Notes under the pieces: generated by a model
Database searches by the model: none
What the model saw: the letters and a program-made list of their open reading frames with translations, nothing else
What the model was told of the DNA's origin: nothing
Position numbers and translations under genes: made by a program
Part shown: piece after piece, positions 6,481 to 13,778 of the stretch
How the letters are laid out: every line of letters starts with the position of its first letter
How positions within the stretch are numbered: position 1 is the stretch's first letter
Assembly (NCBI GenBank): GCA_002305805.1
Contig: DBQY01000009.1
Span: forward strand, 163,164-182,430
Length of the DNA: 19,267 nucleotides
Direction of reading: 5' to 3'
Source of the DNA: Atopobium sp. UBA1382
GTDB lineage: Bacteria; Actinomycetota; Coriobacteriia; Coriobacteriales; Atopobiaceae

Positions 6481-7526
6481 TATGCGCCCTCCCCGTCGTG
6501 GCAGTGGCACTCGTGACCCTCGCCGTGATGATGGCCGTGGCCGCCGCAGCACTCGTGCTCGCCGTCACCATGGTCGTGTCCGCAGCAGCACTCGTGCTCG
6601 TCCTCCTCCCCCGCCTCGAGCAGGGACCAGTCGAGGCCGGCAGCGGCGCAGGTGCCCTCCTCCTGGTAGAGCAGCGTCAGGGCCTGCGTGCCCATGCGGG
6701 AGCCGCCGATCTGGCAGAGCATGTCAAAGAGGGTGAAGGCCGTCTCGGCACCGGGGAGCGTGATGTCCAGGTCCTCGGAGCGCGAGAGCGCGAGGGCGAT
6801 GTCCTTGCGCAGGTGCTCGGCGAGAAAACCGGGCTTGTAGTCGCCGGCGAGCGACTTGGGGGCGAGCGTGCGCGACGCGCCGGAGCCACCCGTGCCGGAG
6901 GCCATCACCTCGAGGACCTTCTCGGCGTCGATGCCGGACTGCTCGGCGAGGGCCAGGGCATCCGCGTAGCCCACCATGCAGGAGGCGAGGCTCACCTGGT
7001 TGCAGAGCTTGGCCGTCTGGCCACCGCCCGGCTGGTCAAAGAAGAAGCGCTTGGACGAGAAGCACTCGAGCAGCGGCATGACCGGCGCCACGTCCTTCTC
7101 GGCCGCGCCGATGATGAGCGTGAGGGTGCCGTCGATCGCACCCTGCTCGCCGCCCGTGACCGGGCAGTCGAAGGCATGCTTGTCCTCGACCTCAGCGGCG
7201 TCATGGATGTCGCGCGCGAGCTGCGGGGAGCTCGTGGTGAGGTCGATGAGCCAGGCGCCCTTCTTGGCGGCGCGGATGAGGCCGTCGGTGGCGAGGTAGA
7301 CGTCCTCGACGTCCGTGGGGTAACCGACCATCGTGAAAACGACGTCGGCGTCCGCGGCGGCCTCGGCAGGGGTCTCCGCCCAGCGGGCGCCGCGGGCGAG
7401 AAGCCCCTCGGCCTTCTCGCGCGTGCGGTTGTGGACGGTCAGGCTGTAGCCGGCGTCCATGAGGTGGCCGGCGATGCGCTCGCCCATGATGCCGGTGCCG
7501 ATGAAGGCGACGTTCTTGATCTGCAA
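6480..7526 (-). CDS. 3-hydroxyisobutyrate dehydrogenase-like NAD(P)-dependent oxidoreductase with His/Cys-rich tail
   Basis: A 348-residue enzyme of the beta-hydroxyacid dehydrogenase family (MmsB/GarR type). It has a Rossmann motif FIGTGIMG at residues 8-15, the substrate motif DCPVTGGEQGA, and the catalytic-lysine motif GGGQTAKLCNQ. It most likely oxidises or reduces a 3-hydroxyacid or tartronate-semialdehyde-like substrate, which sequence cannot specify. The core ends near residue 300, as usual. Residues 306-348 form an unusual extension with 11 His and 7 Cys (ECCCGHDHGDGEHECC and more), a probable metal-binding tail. I chose the TTG at 7526 because AGAAAGGA lies 6 bases upstream; the ATG at 7544 lies inside a palindrome and has no ribosome-binding site. 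It is coupled to the downstream membrane-protein gene by a one-base overlap. Confidence 0.9.
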   Translation of the reverse strand: MQIKNVAFIGTGIMGERIAGHLMDAGYSLTVHNRTREKAEGLLARGARWAETPAEAAADADVVFTMVGYPTDVEDVYLATDGLIRAAKKGAWLIDLTTSSPQLARDIHDAAEVEDKHAFDCPVTGGEQGAIDGTLTLIIGAAEKDVAPVMPLLECFSSKRFFFDQPGGGQTAKLCNQVSLASCMVGYADALALAEQSGIDAEKVLEVMASGTGGSGASRTLAPKSLAGDYKPGFLAEHLRKDIALALSRSEDLDITLPGAETAFTLFDMLCQIGGSRMGTQALTLLYQEEGTCAAAGLDWSLLEAGEEDEHECCCGHDHGDGEHECCGGHGHHHGEGHECHCHDGEGA

Positions 7527-7542
7527 GCTGATTCCTTTCTGC

Positions 7543-7577
7543 ATGATTCAAAAGGGGACTGTCCCCTTTTGAATCAT
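7543..7577. repeat. Perfect 35-bp palindrome
   Basis: The arm ATGATTCAAAAGGGGAC (7543-7559) and its exact reverse complement (7561-7577) flank a single T at 7560. It lies in the 68-bp gap between the DegV gene and the dehydrogenase gene. No T-tract follows on either strand, so it is not a standard terminator. It is AT-richer than its surroundings and shares CTGTCCCCTTTTG with a hairpin inside rsmA (14003-14015). Confidence 0.9.
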
Positions 7578-7594
7578 CTGCTGGGCGGATGTTG

Positions 7595-8650
7595 CTACTG
7601 GCCGCGGACCTTGCGGGCGAGGCGGTCAGTGAACGAGAGGCTCTCGCGGCGGTCCTTGCCCCAGAAGAGCAGGGCAACCATGCCCGGGCCCACGTGGGCG
7701 CCGATGACCGGGCCGACGGAGCTGTAGATGATGGGCACGTCCTCGCAGCCGGGCTCGCGCCGGACCTGGTCGGCGAGCCAGCGGGCGTCCTTCTCGGCGT
7801 CCGCGGAGACGATGGCCATGGGCAGCTTCTCGTCGCCGCCCTCGGCGCCGAGGTAGTTGGCCTTGAAGTCCGCGATGATCGCACGGAGGGCCTTCTTGCG
7901 ACCGCGGCACATGCCGCGCAGCGTGAGCGCGCCGTTGGTGTCGTAGGAGAGCTCGGGCTTGATGTCGAGCTTGCCGCCCACCGTGGCGGCCGCCGGCGGG
8001 ATGCGCCCGCCGCGCGCGAGCGCGTCGAACGAGTCGAGCGTGAAGTAGCCGTGGACGTAGTAGCGCGCCTCCTCGGCCCAGGCGGCGAGCTCGCTCGCGG
8101 AGAGGCCGTTGGCCGCCTGGCGCACCGCCTCGATGGCGAGAAGCTCGGCGGCGGCCGACGGGCAGACGTTGTCGATGACGTGAATCTCGAAGTCGGGGTG
8201 GCTCTCGCGCACCATGTCCGCCGCCTGGCGCGCCGCGTCCACGCTCGAGGAGAGGCCGCGCGTGAAGGCCAGGTAGACCGTCGGCGTGCCCTCCTCCGCC
8301 GCGTGCTCGAAGACCTCGAGGTAGCGGCCGGGCGTCACCGCGGAGGTGGTGGCCACCTCGCCGGCGCGCATGCGGTCGTAGAACTCCTTGGCGGGCATGC
8401 TCTGCCAGAGGTCGTCGGCATGCTCCTCGCCGCCCATCACGTACGTGAAGTGCACGACCTCCACACCCAGGGCCTCGGCGACCTCGGGGGCAAAGTCCGC
8501 GCAGGAGTCGACGATGATCTTGACGTTGGACTTGCGATGATAGGCGCGGCCCAGGCGCGCAGCCTCCTGCGACGCCTGGGCGTTGTCGGCGCCCGCCTCG
8601 ACGGGGGCGTCGGTGCTCATGTCGTTCTCGGTTTCCTTGCTACTGCTCAT
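7595..8650 (-). CDS. DegV family (fatty-acid-binding) protein
   Basis: A 351-residue protein. The region from about residue 40 matches the DegV/FakB family, whose members bind a fatty acid and present it to a kinase: VKIIVDSCADFAPEVAEALGVEVVHF (family DS-D motif), TSAVTPGRYLEVFEHAAEEGT, YLAFTRGLSSSVDAARQAADM and the GG(R)IPPAAATVGGKLDIKPEL segment. The first about 40 residues are a low-complexity acidic extension. Start: ATG at 8650, with GAGG 6 bases upstream, overlapping the end of hpf by 11 bases; an ATG at 8620 is a weaker alternative. Whether it serves a FakA-type kinase here is unknown, since none is in the window. A perfect palindrome follows its stop. Confidence 0.88.
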   Translation of the reverse strand: MSSSKETENDMSTDAPVEAGADNAQASQEAARLGRAYHRKSNVKIIVDSCADFAPEVAEALGVEVVHFTYVMGGEEHADDLWQSMPAKEFYDRMRAGEVATTSAVTPGRYLEVFEHAAEEGTPTVYLAFTRGLSSSVDAARQAADMVRESHPDFEIHVIDNVCPSAAAELLAIEAVRQAANGLSASELAAWAEEARYYVHGYFTLDSFDALARGGRIPPAAATVGGKLDIKPELSYDTNGALTLRGMCRGRKKALRAIIADFKANYLGAEGGDEKLPMAIVSADAEKDARWLADQVRREPGCEDVPIIYSSVGPVIGAHVGPGMVALLFWGKDRRESLSFTDRLARKVRGQ

Positions 8651-9233
8651 TCTCTTCCTCGATCTTGGGCTTGATGATGCCGTACCCACCGTTCTTGCGG
8701 TGGTAGATGACGTTGACCAGGCCCGTGGTGGCGTTGGTGAAGACGTAGAAGTCGTGACCGATGAGGTCGGTCTGGACGAGCGCCTCCTCCTCCGTCATGG
8801 GCAGGAGGTCGATGTACTTCTCGCGGACGAGCTGGTCGTCCTCGGTCTCGTCGGGGCCGGGCTCGATGAGGGCGGCGAGGTCCTCCTGGGTGACGGTGCC
8901 CGTCTTGGCCTGCTGCATGCGCTGGCGACGGTCGATGACGCGGGTCTTGTACTTGCGGAGCTGACGGGTGACCTTGTCGGCCGCCTCGTCGATGGCGGAG
9001 TACATGTCGTCGGAGCTGGCCACCACGCGCACGACGTTGTCGCGGACGAAGACGGTGACCTCGCAGGCCTTGCGCTCGGGGTTGGAGGGGTTCTTGTCGA
9101 CGCGAAGGACCACGTCGCAGGTCATGGGCTTGATGTCGAACACCCTGAGGGCGTTGCCCACCTTCTCCTCCACATGCTCGCGCAGCGAGTCAGAAACGCC
9201 GACCTTGCGGCCCGAGATCTTGATGTCCACCAT
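8640..9233 (-). CDS. hpf: Ribosome hibernation promoting factor, long form
   Basis: A 197-residue long-form HPF (RaiA/YfiA family). It joins idle 70S ribosomes into 100S dimers in stationary phase. The N-terminal domain (1 to about 105: MVDIKISGRKVGVSDSLREHVEEKV ... VVRVVASSDDMYSAIDEAADKVTRQLRKYK) is the ribosome-binding beta-alpha fold. A variable linker follows (about 105-140). The C-terminal dimerisation domain is intact (KYIDLLPMTEEEALVQTDLIGHDFYVFTNATTGLVNVIYHRKNGGYGII). The ATG has a perfect AAGGAGG 5 bases upstream, the strongest ribosome-binding site in the window. A leader hairpin lies just before it. The stop overlaps the DegV start, so the two are coupled. Confidence 0.96.
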   Translation of the reverse strand: MVDIKISGRKVGVSDSLREHVEEKVGNALRVFDIKPMTCDVVLRVDKNPSNPERKACEVTVFVRDNVVRVVASSDDMYSAIDEAADKVTRQLRKYKTRVIDRRQRMQQAKTGTVTQEDLAALIEPGPDETEDDQLVREKYIDLLPMTEEEALVQTDLIGHDFYVFTNATTGLVNVIYHRKNGGYGIIKPKIEEENEQ

Positions 9234-9258
9234 GCGAACCTCCTTACGGTTGGGACGC

Positions 9259-9286
9259 GCCGGGGAGCCAGTGCATCGTCCCCGGC
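9259..9286. promoter_or_regulatory. GC-rich hairpin in the hpf leader
   Basis: GCCGGGGA (9259-9266) and TCCCCGGC (9279-9286) form a perfect 8-bp stem with a 12-base loop, about 10 bases upstream of the hpf ribosome-binding site. There is no T-tract on the minus strand. It may shape the hpf leader or end the upstream transcript. Confidence 0.45.
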
Positions 9287-9348
9287 CCTAGGACCCTCAT
9301 ACCCACTCGGGCGCCGGGCGCATCGCGGGGCGGCCCGAGCGGACGAAC

Positions 9349-10305
9349 CTACTCGGCGGGCGTCTCCGTCCCGGCCTCGCCCTCGGCGGACTCCGCGTCC
9401 TCGGAGCCCTCGTCGGCGGCGGGCTCCTCGGTGCGCTCGACGAGGCCGGTGATCACGCTCTCGGCCGTGAGCGTGGGCAGGTCGCCCACCCAGCGCGCGC
9501 GGGCGATGTCACCGACGCCGCCGGTCTCGACCGTCTCGAGCGCGGACTGCACCGCGGTCTGGAGCTCGGGGCTGCCCACGGCGATGCCCACGAGCGCGGG
9601 CTCGTCGAAGGTCCCGGCGAACGAGACGTCGGGGTAGGCCGCGGCGAGATAGGCGCCCGCATACGCGTCGCAGACGACGTACTGGACGCTGCCCTGCTCG
9701 AGCGCCTCGAAGGCGTCGTTGAGGTTTGCGAAGGGGGTGCGCGTGATGTCGAGCTCGAAGTCCCCGACGAGCTGCGCGGAGACGGAGCCCTCCTGGAGCC
9801 CCACGCTGGCGCCGCTCAGGGACGAGGCGTCCACGGGAGCGGTGACGTCGCCGCGCGTGAAGAGGCCGGTCGCGCTCTGCACGTAGCCGCCCATCACCGT
9901 GGCGCTGCCGGCGTCGCCGGGCTCGAGGCCCATCACGATGTCGCACGTCTCGGCGAGCGCGGCATCAACGCCGTCAACCGGGACGAAGGAGACGGACGAG
10001 AGCCCCAGCTCGTCAGCGAGCGCGTGGGCCAGGTCGATGTCGATGCCGGACTGAACGCCGTCGGCGGTGGTGATGGAGAGCGGTACGGTCTCCGTGGCGG
10101 GGATGCCCACCGTGAGCGTGCCCTCCTGCTTGAGCGCGGAGCCCGCGACTACGGGCGCCAGCTCCGACCGACGCGCCTCGCGCGCCTCCTCGACGGAGGG
10201 GGTGCCGATGAAATCGTCCAGGTTGACAGGGCCGATGGAGCAGCCCGCAAGACCGCCGGCAACCAGAAGCCCGGCGACGATTGTGAAGATGCGCTGACGC
10301 GTCAT
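9349..10305 (-). CDS. Solute-binding lipoprotein (amino-acid ABC transporter family 3 type)
   Basis: A 318-residue lipoprotein. The signal peptide MTRQRIFTIVAGLLVAGGLAGCS ends in a lipobox LAGC, so the mature protein is anchored outside the membrane. Residues about 60-285 match the SBP_bac_3 (polar amino acid binding) fold: GTLTVGIPATETVPLS, SGIDIDLAHALADELGLSSVSFVPV, GASVGLQEGSVSAQLV, and QYVVCDAYAGAYLAAAYPDVSF. The C-terminus is an acidic, low-complexity tail. No ABC permease or ATPase gene is adjacent, so it is an orphan or its partners lie elsewhere. Start: ATG at 10305, with AGAGGA upstream; this start gives the correct signal peptide, unlike two upstream ATGs in frame. Confidence 0.9.
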   Translation of the reverse strand: MTRQRIFTIVAGLLVAGGLAGCSIGPVNLDDFIGTPSVEEAREARRSELAPVVAGSALKQEGTLTVGIPATETVPLSITTADGVQSGIDIDLAHALADELGLSSVSFVPVDGVDAALAETCDIVMGLEPGDAGSATVMGGYVQSATGLFTRGDVTAPVDASSLSGASVGLQEGSVSAQLVGDFELDITRTPFANLNDAFEALEQGSVQYVVCDAYAGAYLAAAYPDVSFAGTFDEPALVGIAVGSPELQTAVQSALETVETGGVGDIARARWVGDLPTLTAESVITGLVERTEEPAADEGSEDAESAEGEAGTETPAE

Positions 10306-10678
10306 GTCCCGTCCTCTTCTCTCGTCGTACCTCATCGTCTCACCCAGCTGACCTGGTCTTTGACCCCACACTCGCGCACCGGGGGCTTCGCTTCCGGCAC
10401 CGCGGCGCCGCCACTTGAGCCCCTCTCGCCCGCGAGGCCGGATGCCTCATGCGTATGACGGGCGGTGCGGCTTACCTCTAGGACGAGCCATGCTCGCCCG
10501 GACGCGCGCGCCCGGACTTACGTGGATCCCTTTGCCCTCGTCTGGCATGGACTGGGACGGTCGCGCGAACGCGGCCCTCCGCAACCACAGACCTGGGTTG
10601 AGACGGCTTTCAGTATACCTACCTGCCGGGCGTTTTTCTCGCCAGGGCGTCAATCCTCGGGAGACGCCCATCAGAGGC
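10306..10678. other. 373-bp intergenic region, structured, no gene recognised
   Basis: This lies between the comF stop and the lipoprotein start. Minus-strand features are: hairpin GGGCGTC/GACGCCC (10645-10671) just past comF; an octamer copy (10636-10643); a -10-like TATACT (around 10613-10618) without a good -35; a CGCG-TTCG-CGCG hairpin (around 10560-10572); and the stem GGGCGAGC/GCTCGTCC (10481-10499). A short minus ORF (33 codons ending near 10447) lacks a ribosome-binding site. It is compatible with a long leader or a small RNA. I could not match tmRNA, RNase P RNA or SRP RNA motifs. Confidence 0.35.
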
Positions 10679-11410
10679 TCACCACACGCGGGCGAGCACG
10701 CAGGCGGTGACGGACGCCGCGCCGCGCTCCGCGAGCGCTCTCGCGCCCTCCGCAAGCGATGCGCCCGTGGTCGAGACGTCATCGATGAGCAGGAGGTTTG
10801 CGCCCTGAAGGTCGTCGAGGGCGCGCATGGTCCCCGAGAGGTTGGCCGAGCGCTCCGCGCGACCGAGTTGCCGCTGGTCGCGGGCCGACGGGCGCACGAG
10901 GACGTCGGCGAGCGGGACGGCGAGCTCACGCGAGAGGGCGCGGGCCACGAGCTCCATGTGGTCGAAGCCCCGCCGCGCGTAGGCCGCCGCCGTCGCAGGG
11001 ACGAAGCAGAGGGCGTCGATTCCGGCTGCCGAGAAGCGCGGTGCTCCGTCACGGGCGGGCCAGGCGGAGGCCTCCTCGAGCGAGCACGCCATGGCGGCAG
11101 CGATCACGGGGGCGAGGCGCAGCTCGTGGGCGTCCTTGAGGCAGGTCACCATCCGTGCGGGCGCGCCATGGAAGCCGAGGGCTGCCACCGTGGCGCGCGG
11201 GAGCCAGGAGCCGTCGCACTCCGTACAGGTGAGAAATCCGTAAGGGGCACCGCAGCTGGGGCATGCCAGATGTTGCTCGATCCAGGGGAGGCCGGCTCGG
11301 CACTCCTCGCAGAGCAGCTCACCGGGCTGGTCGCACCCCACGCAGCGCGTGGGCCAGAGCGTCTCCGCGAGCGCATCCGCCGTCTGGCGCGCGAGCTCCG
11401 AGATACGCAT
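10679..11410 (-). CDS. comF: ComF family phosphoribosyltransferase-like competence protein
   Basis: A 243-residue ComF/GntX family protein. The N-terminus carries a zinc-finger-like cysteine set, CVGC (23-26), CEEC (34-37), then CPSC and CTEC, as in canonical ComF. The C-terminal domain is a type I phosphoribosyltransferase fold, with LLLIDDVSTTGASL (about 206-219) as the PRPP-binding loop and RRGFDHMELVARALS upstream. ComF proteins are needed for DNA uptake in transformable bacteria, though homologues also occur in non-competent species. Start: ATG at 11410; a GTG two codons upstream has AAGGA at 6 bases and is nearly as good. It is divergent from the plus-strand gene across repeat array 2. 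Confidence 0.9.
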   Translation of the reverse strand: MRISELARQTADALAETLWPTRCVGCDQPGELLCEECRAGLPWIEQHLACPSCGAPYGFLTCTECDGSWLPRATVAALGFHGAPARMVTCLKDAHELRLAPVIAAAMACSLEEASAWPARDGAPRFSAAGIDALCFVPATAAAYARRGFDHMELVARALSRELAVPLADVLVRPSARDQRQLGRAERSANLSGTMRALDDLQGANLLLIDDVSTTGASLAEGARALAERGAASVTACVLARVW

Positions 11411-11479
11411 GCGCACCCCCGATCCTTGCCTGCCTCCGACCGCACCCATCGTTTTAGCATGGGCCGCAGGTGCTTGCTG

Positions 11480-11727
11480 TCTAGGAATCCGCAGAGTTGT
11501 CCGAGGTGCTTCTAGGAATTCGCTCCCTTGTCGCGCGGCGTTCTAGGAACTCGGGAGCTTGTCCGGCAACGTCTGCAAAAGCGCGGTTTTGTCGGCATGA
11601 AATCCCAGAATTCGGGACCTTGCACGGGCGCGCGGCCTCCCGAGCGGACAAGAGCGGCGTTTTCCAGAGCGCACCGCGACAAGGGCGGCGATTTCCGGAC
11701 AGAGCCCGCGACGAGACCGAAGTTGCC
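11480..11727. repeat. Array 2: degenerate 31-bp tandem repeats with inverted halves
   Basis: This has the same architecture as the array at 2123-2445. Forward boxes TCTAGGAA start at 11480, 11511 and 11542, with weaker ones at about 11572 and 11603. Their TTGTC boxes fall at 11497, 11528, 11559, 11589 and (as TTGCA) 11620. The right half is inverted: GACAAG at 11647 and 11678 and GACGAG at 11710, with TTCC boxes at 11662 and 11693. The period is 31 bp, with single-base slips in two places. An octamer GGCGAGAA (11739-11746) lies just after it. The array fills the divergent region between comF and the plus-strand gene, so promoters for both must lie in or beside it. Confidence 0.85.
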
Positions 11728-11756
11728 GCACAATGGGAGGCGAGAAGGGAGGGCAG

Positions 11757-12314
11757 ATGAGCGAGACCAGCAACAAGACGGTGACCAGAAGCGTCGCGCT
11801 CGTGGACGCAGACAGCAACGCGGCGCCGTCGATGCTACTTGCGGACGCGGTCGAGGCGCTGCCCGTCTACGCACGGCTCTCGGGCGTTGCCGCGCCGGAG
11901 CTCGTGCGCGCGGCCGCGGGCGCGGACGTCGCCCGCTGTGACACGGCCCTTCTCGCCCTCACGCTGGGCTCCGCCGCGGCGCGCGTCGAGGAACTGCCCC
12001 TCAGCTACGCACCCGCCGGGGCGCACGTCTACGCGCTGCTCTGCGTGGATGATGACCCGGGAGTCGCGACGCACGCCCTCGCCGCGCTCGAGGAGCGCTG
12101 CGGGGAGCTCGGGCTGGCCTGGATGGGCGGACTCGCGGTGGGAGATGCGAGCCTCCTGCCGCAGATGGCCCGCCGCCCGCGCATGGGCTGGGCCCGGCGA
12201 CGCGTCTCCGAGGCGATGGACCAGCTGCTGATCGCCCTTCTCGCCCACCAGCCATTTGGCGAGAAGTACGTGCGCCCGTCACGCTACGCGCGGCTCACCT
12301 GCCGTCCGCGCTAG
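11757..12314 (+). CDS. Possible flavodoxin-like / NAD(P)H-dependent FMN reductase relative
   Basis: A 185-residue protein, the only plus-strand gene. The segment AHVYALLCVDDDPGVATHALAALEERCGELGLAWMGGLAVGDASLLP...MGWARRRVSEAMDQLL (about residues 85-165) resembles the C-terminal half of flavodoxin-fold multimeric flavoproteins, where a cysteine or glycine follows the strand and an 'ALE..C...GL.W.GGL.VG' helix-strand unit occurs. The N-terminal FMN-binding P-loop is not recognisable, so flavin binding is doubtful. Start: ATG at 11757 with GGAGGG just upstream; the ATG at 11733 has none. Its last codons contain an inverted octamer pair. The stop overlaps the stop of the convergent gene in one CTAG. 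Confidence 0.6.
   Translation: MSETSNKTVTRSVALVDADSNAAPSMLLADAVEALPVYARLSGVAAPELVRAAAGADVARCDTALLALTLGSAAARVEELPLSYAPAGAHVYALLCVDDDPGVATHALAALEERCGELGLAWMGGLAVGDASLLPQMARRPRMGWARRRVSEAMDQLLIALLAHQPFGEKYVRPSRYARLTCRPR
12238..12265. repeat. Inverted pair of the GGCGAGAA octamer
   Basis: TTCTCGCC (12238-12245) and GGCGAGAA (12258-12265) are exact reverse complements separated by 12 bases, forming an 8-bp stem. Flanking C and G would extend it to 9. It lies about 50 bases before the convergent stop codons of the two neighbouring genes, the place where a bidirectional terminator would be expected. Confidence 0.8.
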
Positions 12315-12742
12315 GCGAGCACGACGCGCAGGACGAAACCGATCACCACGAGAACCGCGAGCGCCGCGCCGAAGTTGCGCAGCGCGATCGGGTTGACGAC
12401 GTCCCGGGCCTCGTTGGCGTTGAGGTTCTCGCACCAGGTCCTCTCGCCGCACGCGGGGCAGTCGAAGCGCTTGGCCACGTAGTGGTAGTGCGGCTCGTTC
12501 ACGAGCGCGACGCCCTTCACGCGTGTCCGCGTGGTCGAGCGGGAGCGCCGGAACTTGCTCCGCGCGAACTCTCGCGGGGAGAGGTCGAACTCGTAGCCGC
12601 ATGTCTCGCATCGCATGCGATAGCGCAGTCCCGAGGCCTCGACCTGCGCCAGCGTGCGTCGCCATGCCGCCACGAACAGCCCCACCATGACGATGACGCA
12701 CGCCAGAACGGCGAGAAGGGCGACGGCCAGCCAGGCGTACAT
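12311..12742 (-). CDS. Zinc-ribbon membrane protein of unknown function
   Basis: A 143-residue protein with a hydrophobic N-terminal segment (about 3-27) and a second at the C-terminus (about 122-142). Between them are two cysteine pairs, CETCGYEF (about 45-48) and CPACGERTWC (about 94-103). The four cysteines fit a zinc ribbon facing the cytoplasm between two membrane helices. I do not recognise a named family. The ATG is preceded by a G-run with GGGGAG. It lies 12 bases after tatD and is likely the last gene of the metG-rsmA-tatD run. Its stop TAG shares the palindrome CTAG (12311-12314) with the plus-strand gene's stop. Confidence 0.72.
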   Translation of the reverse strand: MYAWLAVALLAVLACVIVMVGLFVAAWRRTLAQVEASGLRYRMRCETCGYEFDLSPREFARSKFRRSRSTTRTRVKGVALVNEPHYHYVAKRFDCPACGERTWCENLNANEARDVVNPIALRNFGAALAVLVVIGFVLRVVLA

Positions 12743-12754
12743 CGCGCTCCCCCC

Positions 12755-13768
12755 CTACAGCCCGAAGAACGAGCAGGCGTTCTTCCACAGCGCGTCATAG
12801 GTGGACTGACGGCCGCTGCGTCCGGCAGCCTCGCGCGCGTCGGCGATGCAGGCGGCGGTGAAGGCCACCATGGCGGGCTCGCACTCCTCGCCGCGCAGAG
12901 GAACCGGCGCCATGTAGGGGCTGTCGGTCTCCGTGAGCAGATAGCGCTCGGGGCAGTAGGTGGCCGCCTCGCGGATGTCGTCCGAGCGGGTGAAGGTGAT
13001 GGCGCCGCCGAAGGCGACGTGGCAGCCCAGGCGCGTGAAGTCCTCCATCACCTTGAGGTCTGAGGTGAAGCAGTGCAGGTCGCAGCCCGATCCGGGCACG
13101 CCCTCCTCGCGCAGGACCTGCGCGGCCAGGCGGTGGGCGTTGGCGCGCACGTCCACGGCGGCGTCACGGATGTGCAGCTCGACGGGAAGGTCGAGCTCGT
13201 GCGCCACGCGGAGCTGACGGCGGAACGCGGCCTCCTGCACGTCCGGGGCGACCTTGTTGTAGGGGCCGTAATCCAGGCCGAACTCGCCCACGCCCACGGC
13301 ACGCGGGGTAGCCAGGAGCTCGCGCAGGCGCTCGATGGCGGCATCGTCCACCTCGGCCGAGCCGTAGGGGTGCACGCCGGCGACGATGCGAACGTTGTCG
13401 AGCAGCTCGGGCGCGTCGTAGCCCTCGAAGGTGGGCGGGACGAGGCCCATCTCGCGCGCCTCGAGCAGGCACACGCGCGCCAGGTCGATCTGACCCTCGA
13501 GCCAGGACGTGAACGCGCCCACGCTCTCCCACTTGCGGGGGATGTCGCTCACGGGGTCAACGGGCACGACGAGCAGGCGCACGCCGGCGAGCGCGGCGCG
13601 CACGAGCGCCATCGCGGGGTCGTGGGCACGGAAGCTCGTGAGGTGACCATGGGTGTCCGCGAGCGGGGCGAGCGGGCGGGGCCAGTCGCAGACCGCGCCC
13701 TTGCGGTCATGGAAGAGCTCGCCGTCCGCGAGCATGAGGTCGTCGAGGGCAATCTGTTCTTCGGCCAT
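12755..13768 (-). CDS. tatD: TatD family metal-dependent DNase
   Basis: A 337-residue TatD-type amidohydrolase-fold nuclease. Metal-binding signatures are ADTHGHL (H40, H42), VGVGEFGLDYG, LPVELHIRDA, DLHCFTSD and LLTETDSPY. TatD enzymes have 3'-5' exonuclease activity on DNA or RNA and commonly sit between metG and rsmA, as here. The N-terminus has about 36 extra residues before the first motif (MAEEQIALDDLMLADGELFHDRKGAVCDW), longer than the usual TatD start, and the central region is also somewhat extended. The ATG at 13768 has AAGGAG 6 bases upstream and lies 10 bases past the rsmA stop, so it is co-transcribed. Confidence 0.93.
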   Translation of the reverse strand: MAEEQIALDDLMLADGELFHDRKGAVCDWPRPLAPLADTHGHLTSFRAHDPAMALVRAALAGVRLLVVPVDPVSDIPRKWESVGAFTSWLEGQIDLARVCLLEAREMGLVPPTFEGYDAPELLDNVRIVAGVHPYGSAEVDDAAIERLRELLATPRAVGVGEFGLDYGPYNKVAPDVQEAAFRRQLRVAHELDLPVELHIRDAAVDVRANAHRLAAQVLREEGVPGSGCDLHCFTSDLKVMEDFTRLGCHVAFGGAITFTRSDDIREAATYCPERYLLTETDSPYMAPVPLRGEECEPAMVAFTAACIADAREAAGRSGRQSTYDALWKNACSFFGL

Positions 13769-13778
13769 GGTCTTCTCC

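Noticed and set aside
7543..7577. Palindrome as an intrinsic terminator of the DegV gene
   Set aside because: No T-tract follows on the minus strand, and the arms themselves are AT-rich at their outer ends.
10447..10548. Small minus-strand ORF (33 codons, basic peptide)
   Set aside because: There is no ribosome-binding site before its ATG and no family I recognise; its composition is what GC-rich non-coding DNA gives.
10306..10678. RNase P RNA, SRP RNA or tmRNA
   Set aside because: A GTCCGGGC-like stretch recalls RNase P RNA, but the conserved GAGGAAAGTCC core, the SRP GGAA apical loop and tmRNA ends are not present.
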